Source: an uncultured Psychrobacillus sp. (GTDB lineage Bacteria > Bacillota > Bacilli > Bacillales_A > Planococcaceae). Taken from it: a stretch of 14,113 nucleotides of DNA. The translations under genes were made by a program, and so were the position numbers. Shown here piece by piece: positions 12,889 through 14,113 of the stretch (positions are counted from its first letter, which is position 1; each line of letters opens with the position of its first letter). The DNA lies in NCBI GenBank assembly GCA_934234185.1, contig CAKQHO010000088.1, forward strand, positions 1 through 14,113. Reading direction: 5' to 3'. Below the pieces are notes generated by a model. It was not told the DNA's origin. It was given only the letters and a program-made list of their open reading frames with translations, and made no database searches.

Positions 12889-13985
12889 TGCTATTCGCTA
12901 GTGTGATTGCAGAAGCACTCGTGTACGTTTGCTTAGCGATACTGATGGGCAGCTTCATCCTACAAGCAATACCGGATGATTTAAAGCCGACTATTCGAAT
13001 TCCTTTTTCGGTGAGGCTTGGGGCGGTAGGTGGGATTATTCTCTTTTCGTTTATCCCACTTACCTCTCTCTTTGTTTTATTACTGGAGGACTATTCCTAT
13101 TTCTATGTACTAACAACAATTTTATTTACGTTTGAAGTAGGGAAGGCTTGGCTAGTTACCTTTTCCTTATCTGTATTAATTGCAATCTATCTTTTCTTCA
13201 GTAGAAAACAAGCTTCTGTGCTATATGAGCCCTTAGGTGTTGGCTTTGTCCTTCTGCTGATTGCAGCACTTAGCTGGACAAGCCATGCTAACGCCGTTTT
13301 TGGTATGTCTGGATATCTCACACACCTGTCTCACTATTTGACGGTCGTCATTTGGGTGGGAATCGTCCTCATCGTTGGTTGGTTCAGTAAGGATACACGT
13401 AACTGGCTCGCCTTTTTGGATTGGTTTCATGTTACGGCTATCTTTTGCCTCGCTATTATCGCCATCACGGGGCTTTCCTTAATGGGCTATTCTATGGACT
13501 ATGGGGATTATCCTGCTTCCTGGCTAATTCCTTATGGGCAAGCCCTGTTGATCAAGCATGTACTCATGATCCCACTTGTTTTATATGCAGTGGTGAACGG
13601 TGTACTAATGAAAAGAAGGATTAGAAGGAACGAGCATGCAGATCCAAGACCTTGGACGAAGCTGGAGTCGATCATCATTGTGTTCATCTTCTCAGCGACC
13701 GGCACACTCAGCCAGCAGCAGCCATTGCACAATTTGACGGAGCTTCCTATCATGGACTCCCTCTTACAATTTTATCATTTAGAGCTTTCTTCCATGAGCT
13801 TTGAATATATTAGCTTCGAATTAGGCTTTTCAGGGACCGCTATGTTCGTCTTCGCAAGTGTCCTTATAGCAATTAATTTGCTGAGCTTTCGAAAAAAGTC
13901 TCCACTGATTATTTCATTCCTGTTAAGCATTGCCATAATAGTAGCAGTCTATCTTGGACTGATGCTTAGCCTACAAACGTATTAA
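12885..13985 (+). CDS. copD: CopD-family membrane protein, copper import/resistance
   Basis: A 366-residue polytopic membrane protein with about eight or nine hydrophobic helices (for example 5-28, 45-67, 75-105, 115-133, 150-167, 178-200, 217-241, 261-275, 316-335, 340-363). The CopD domain signature is visible as SGYLTHLSHYLTVVIWVG (142-159), with H147, H150 and W157, and as IPYGQALLIKHVLMIPLVL (215-233), corresponding to the family's GxxLLxK helix. CopD proteins are associated with copper uptake into the cytoplasm together with CopC. In B. subtilis YcnJ the two domains are fused; here they are separate but coupled by a four-base overlap, so equal expression is likely. ATG 12885 or the adjacent ATG 12888 is the start. 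Transport activity has been hard to prove in this family, so copper import is inferred from family and partner. Confidence 0.9.
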   Translation: MMLFASVIAEALVYVCLAILMGSFILQAIPDDLKPTIRIPFSVRLGAVGGIILFSFIPLTSLFVLLLEDYSYFYVLTTILFTFEVGKAWLVTFSLSVLIAIYLFFSRKQASVLYEPLGVGFVLLLIAALSWTSHANAVFGMSGYLTHLSHYLTVVIWVGIVLIVGWFSKDTRNWLAFLDWFHVTAIFCLAIIAITGLSLMGYSMDYGDYPASWLIPYGQALLIKHVLMIPLVLYAVVNGVLMKRRIRRNEHADPRPWTKLESIIIVFIFSATGTLSQQQPLHNLTELPIMDSLLQFYHLELSSMSFEYISFELGFSGTAMFVFASVLIAINLLSFRKKSPLIISFLLSIAIIVAVYLGLMLSLQTY

Positions 13986-13986
13986 G

Positions 13987-14028
13987 AGCATTTCTTTTCT
14001 CTAATAAGGGAAAGGAAATGCTTTTTTT
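13987..14028 (+). terminator. strong intrinsic terminator of copC-copD
   Basis: AGCATTTC (13987-13994) pairs with GAAATGCT (14015-14022), and the stem continues inward through TTTTCTC against GGGAAAG with two G-T pairs, to a loop TAATAA (14002-14007). Seven T follow (14022-14028). It lies one base after the copD stop. Confidence 0.92.
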
Positions 14029-14044
14029 CTGATTATTACGGTCG

Positions 14045-14050
14045 TATAAT
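14045..14050 (+). promoter_or_regulatory. -10 element for the gene starting at 14098
   Basis: A consensus TATAAT. The corresponding -35 position at 17 bases (14022-14027) is only the T-run of the upstream terminator, so promoter strength is uncertain, but the placement after a terminator and before a ribosome binding site is sensible. Confidence 0.5.
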
Positions 14051-14097
14051 TATCCTAGCATGATACATATTTCGATAGATAGAAAGGAATACCGCCG

Positions 14098-14113
14098 ATG
14101 GACAGTATAGTAT
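14098..14113 (+). CDS. start of an unidentified gene, cut by the window end
   Basis: ATG at 14098 (M-D-S-I-V) is preceded nine bases upstream by AAAGGA (14083-14088) and by a TATAAT. Only five codons are visible, so the product cannot be identified. Confidence 0.6.

Noticed and set aside
13421..13753. Reading frames of 67 and 73 codons overlapping copD on both strands
   Set aside because: They lie wholly inside copD, have no ribosome binding site or family resemblance, and copD itself has clear domain signatures.
1..14113. CRISPR array, tRNA/rRNA, insertion sequence, prophage or toxin-antitoxin module
   Set aside because: I saw no regularly spaced direct repeats, no cloverleaf, no transposase or integrase, and no toxin-antitoxin pair. 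The small basic gene is alone and has no partner.

Overview
The window looks like chromosomal DNA of a low-GC, spore-former-type Bacillota, most likely Bacillales (Bacillaceae or the Lysinibacillus/Psychrobacillus side of the order). The evidence is AT-rich coding sequence, strong AGGAGG-like ribosome binding sites with some GTG/TTG starts, and gene order. The block yneP-yneQ, convergent yneR-plsY, then divergent parE-parC matches the Bacillus subtilis yne-par neighbourhood as I remember it, except that yneT is missing. I see no mobile element, CRISPR array, rRNA or tRNA, and no sign of recent transfer.

Layout. (a) 1-2833: the end of an operon on the + strand, with a 5'-truncated alpha/beta hydrolase, a FabG-like short-chain dehydrogenase and an acyl-CoA synthetase, closed by a terminator. 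Together they could release, activate and oxidise a hydroxyacyl substrate. Polyhydroxybutyrate turnover is one testable reading. (b) 2894-3631: a small stand-alone ABC-type ATPase. (c) 3697-4425: yneP (thioesterase) and yneQ, converging on plsY-yneR (minus strand, 5353-4431). The two groups share one perfect palindromic terminator that also encodes the last codons of both yneQ and yneR. (d) 5354-5675: a divergent control region with a good plsY promoter on the minus strand, a probable parE promoter and a LexA/SOS-box-like dyad. (e) 5676-11311: parE-parC (topoisomerase IV, ATGA overlap), followed after 18 bases by an MFS transporter with no terminator between. (f) 11368-12015: a HAD-family phosphatase, converging with a small basic protein gene on the minus strand whose frame runs through the shared terminator. 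(g) 12346-13985: a copper-handling pair, copC (His-brace protein with a C-terminal membrane anchor) and copD (multi-pass membrane protein), then a strong terminator and the first codons of another gene at 14098.

Most of the window is ordinary housekeeping and accessory Bacillales sequence, and I do not see a clearly new system. The points most worth checking are the LexA-like box at parE, the small basic ORF that reads through its own terminator, the palindrome encoding both C-termini, the dyad around the copC promoter and the three-gene acyl operon. Several start codons (ligase, yneR, parE, HAD, small basic protein) are placed at a codon with a well-spaced ribosome binding site rather than at the longest possible ORF.
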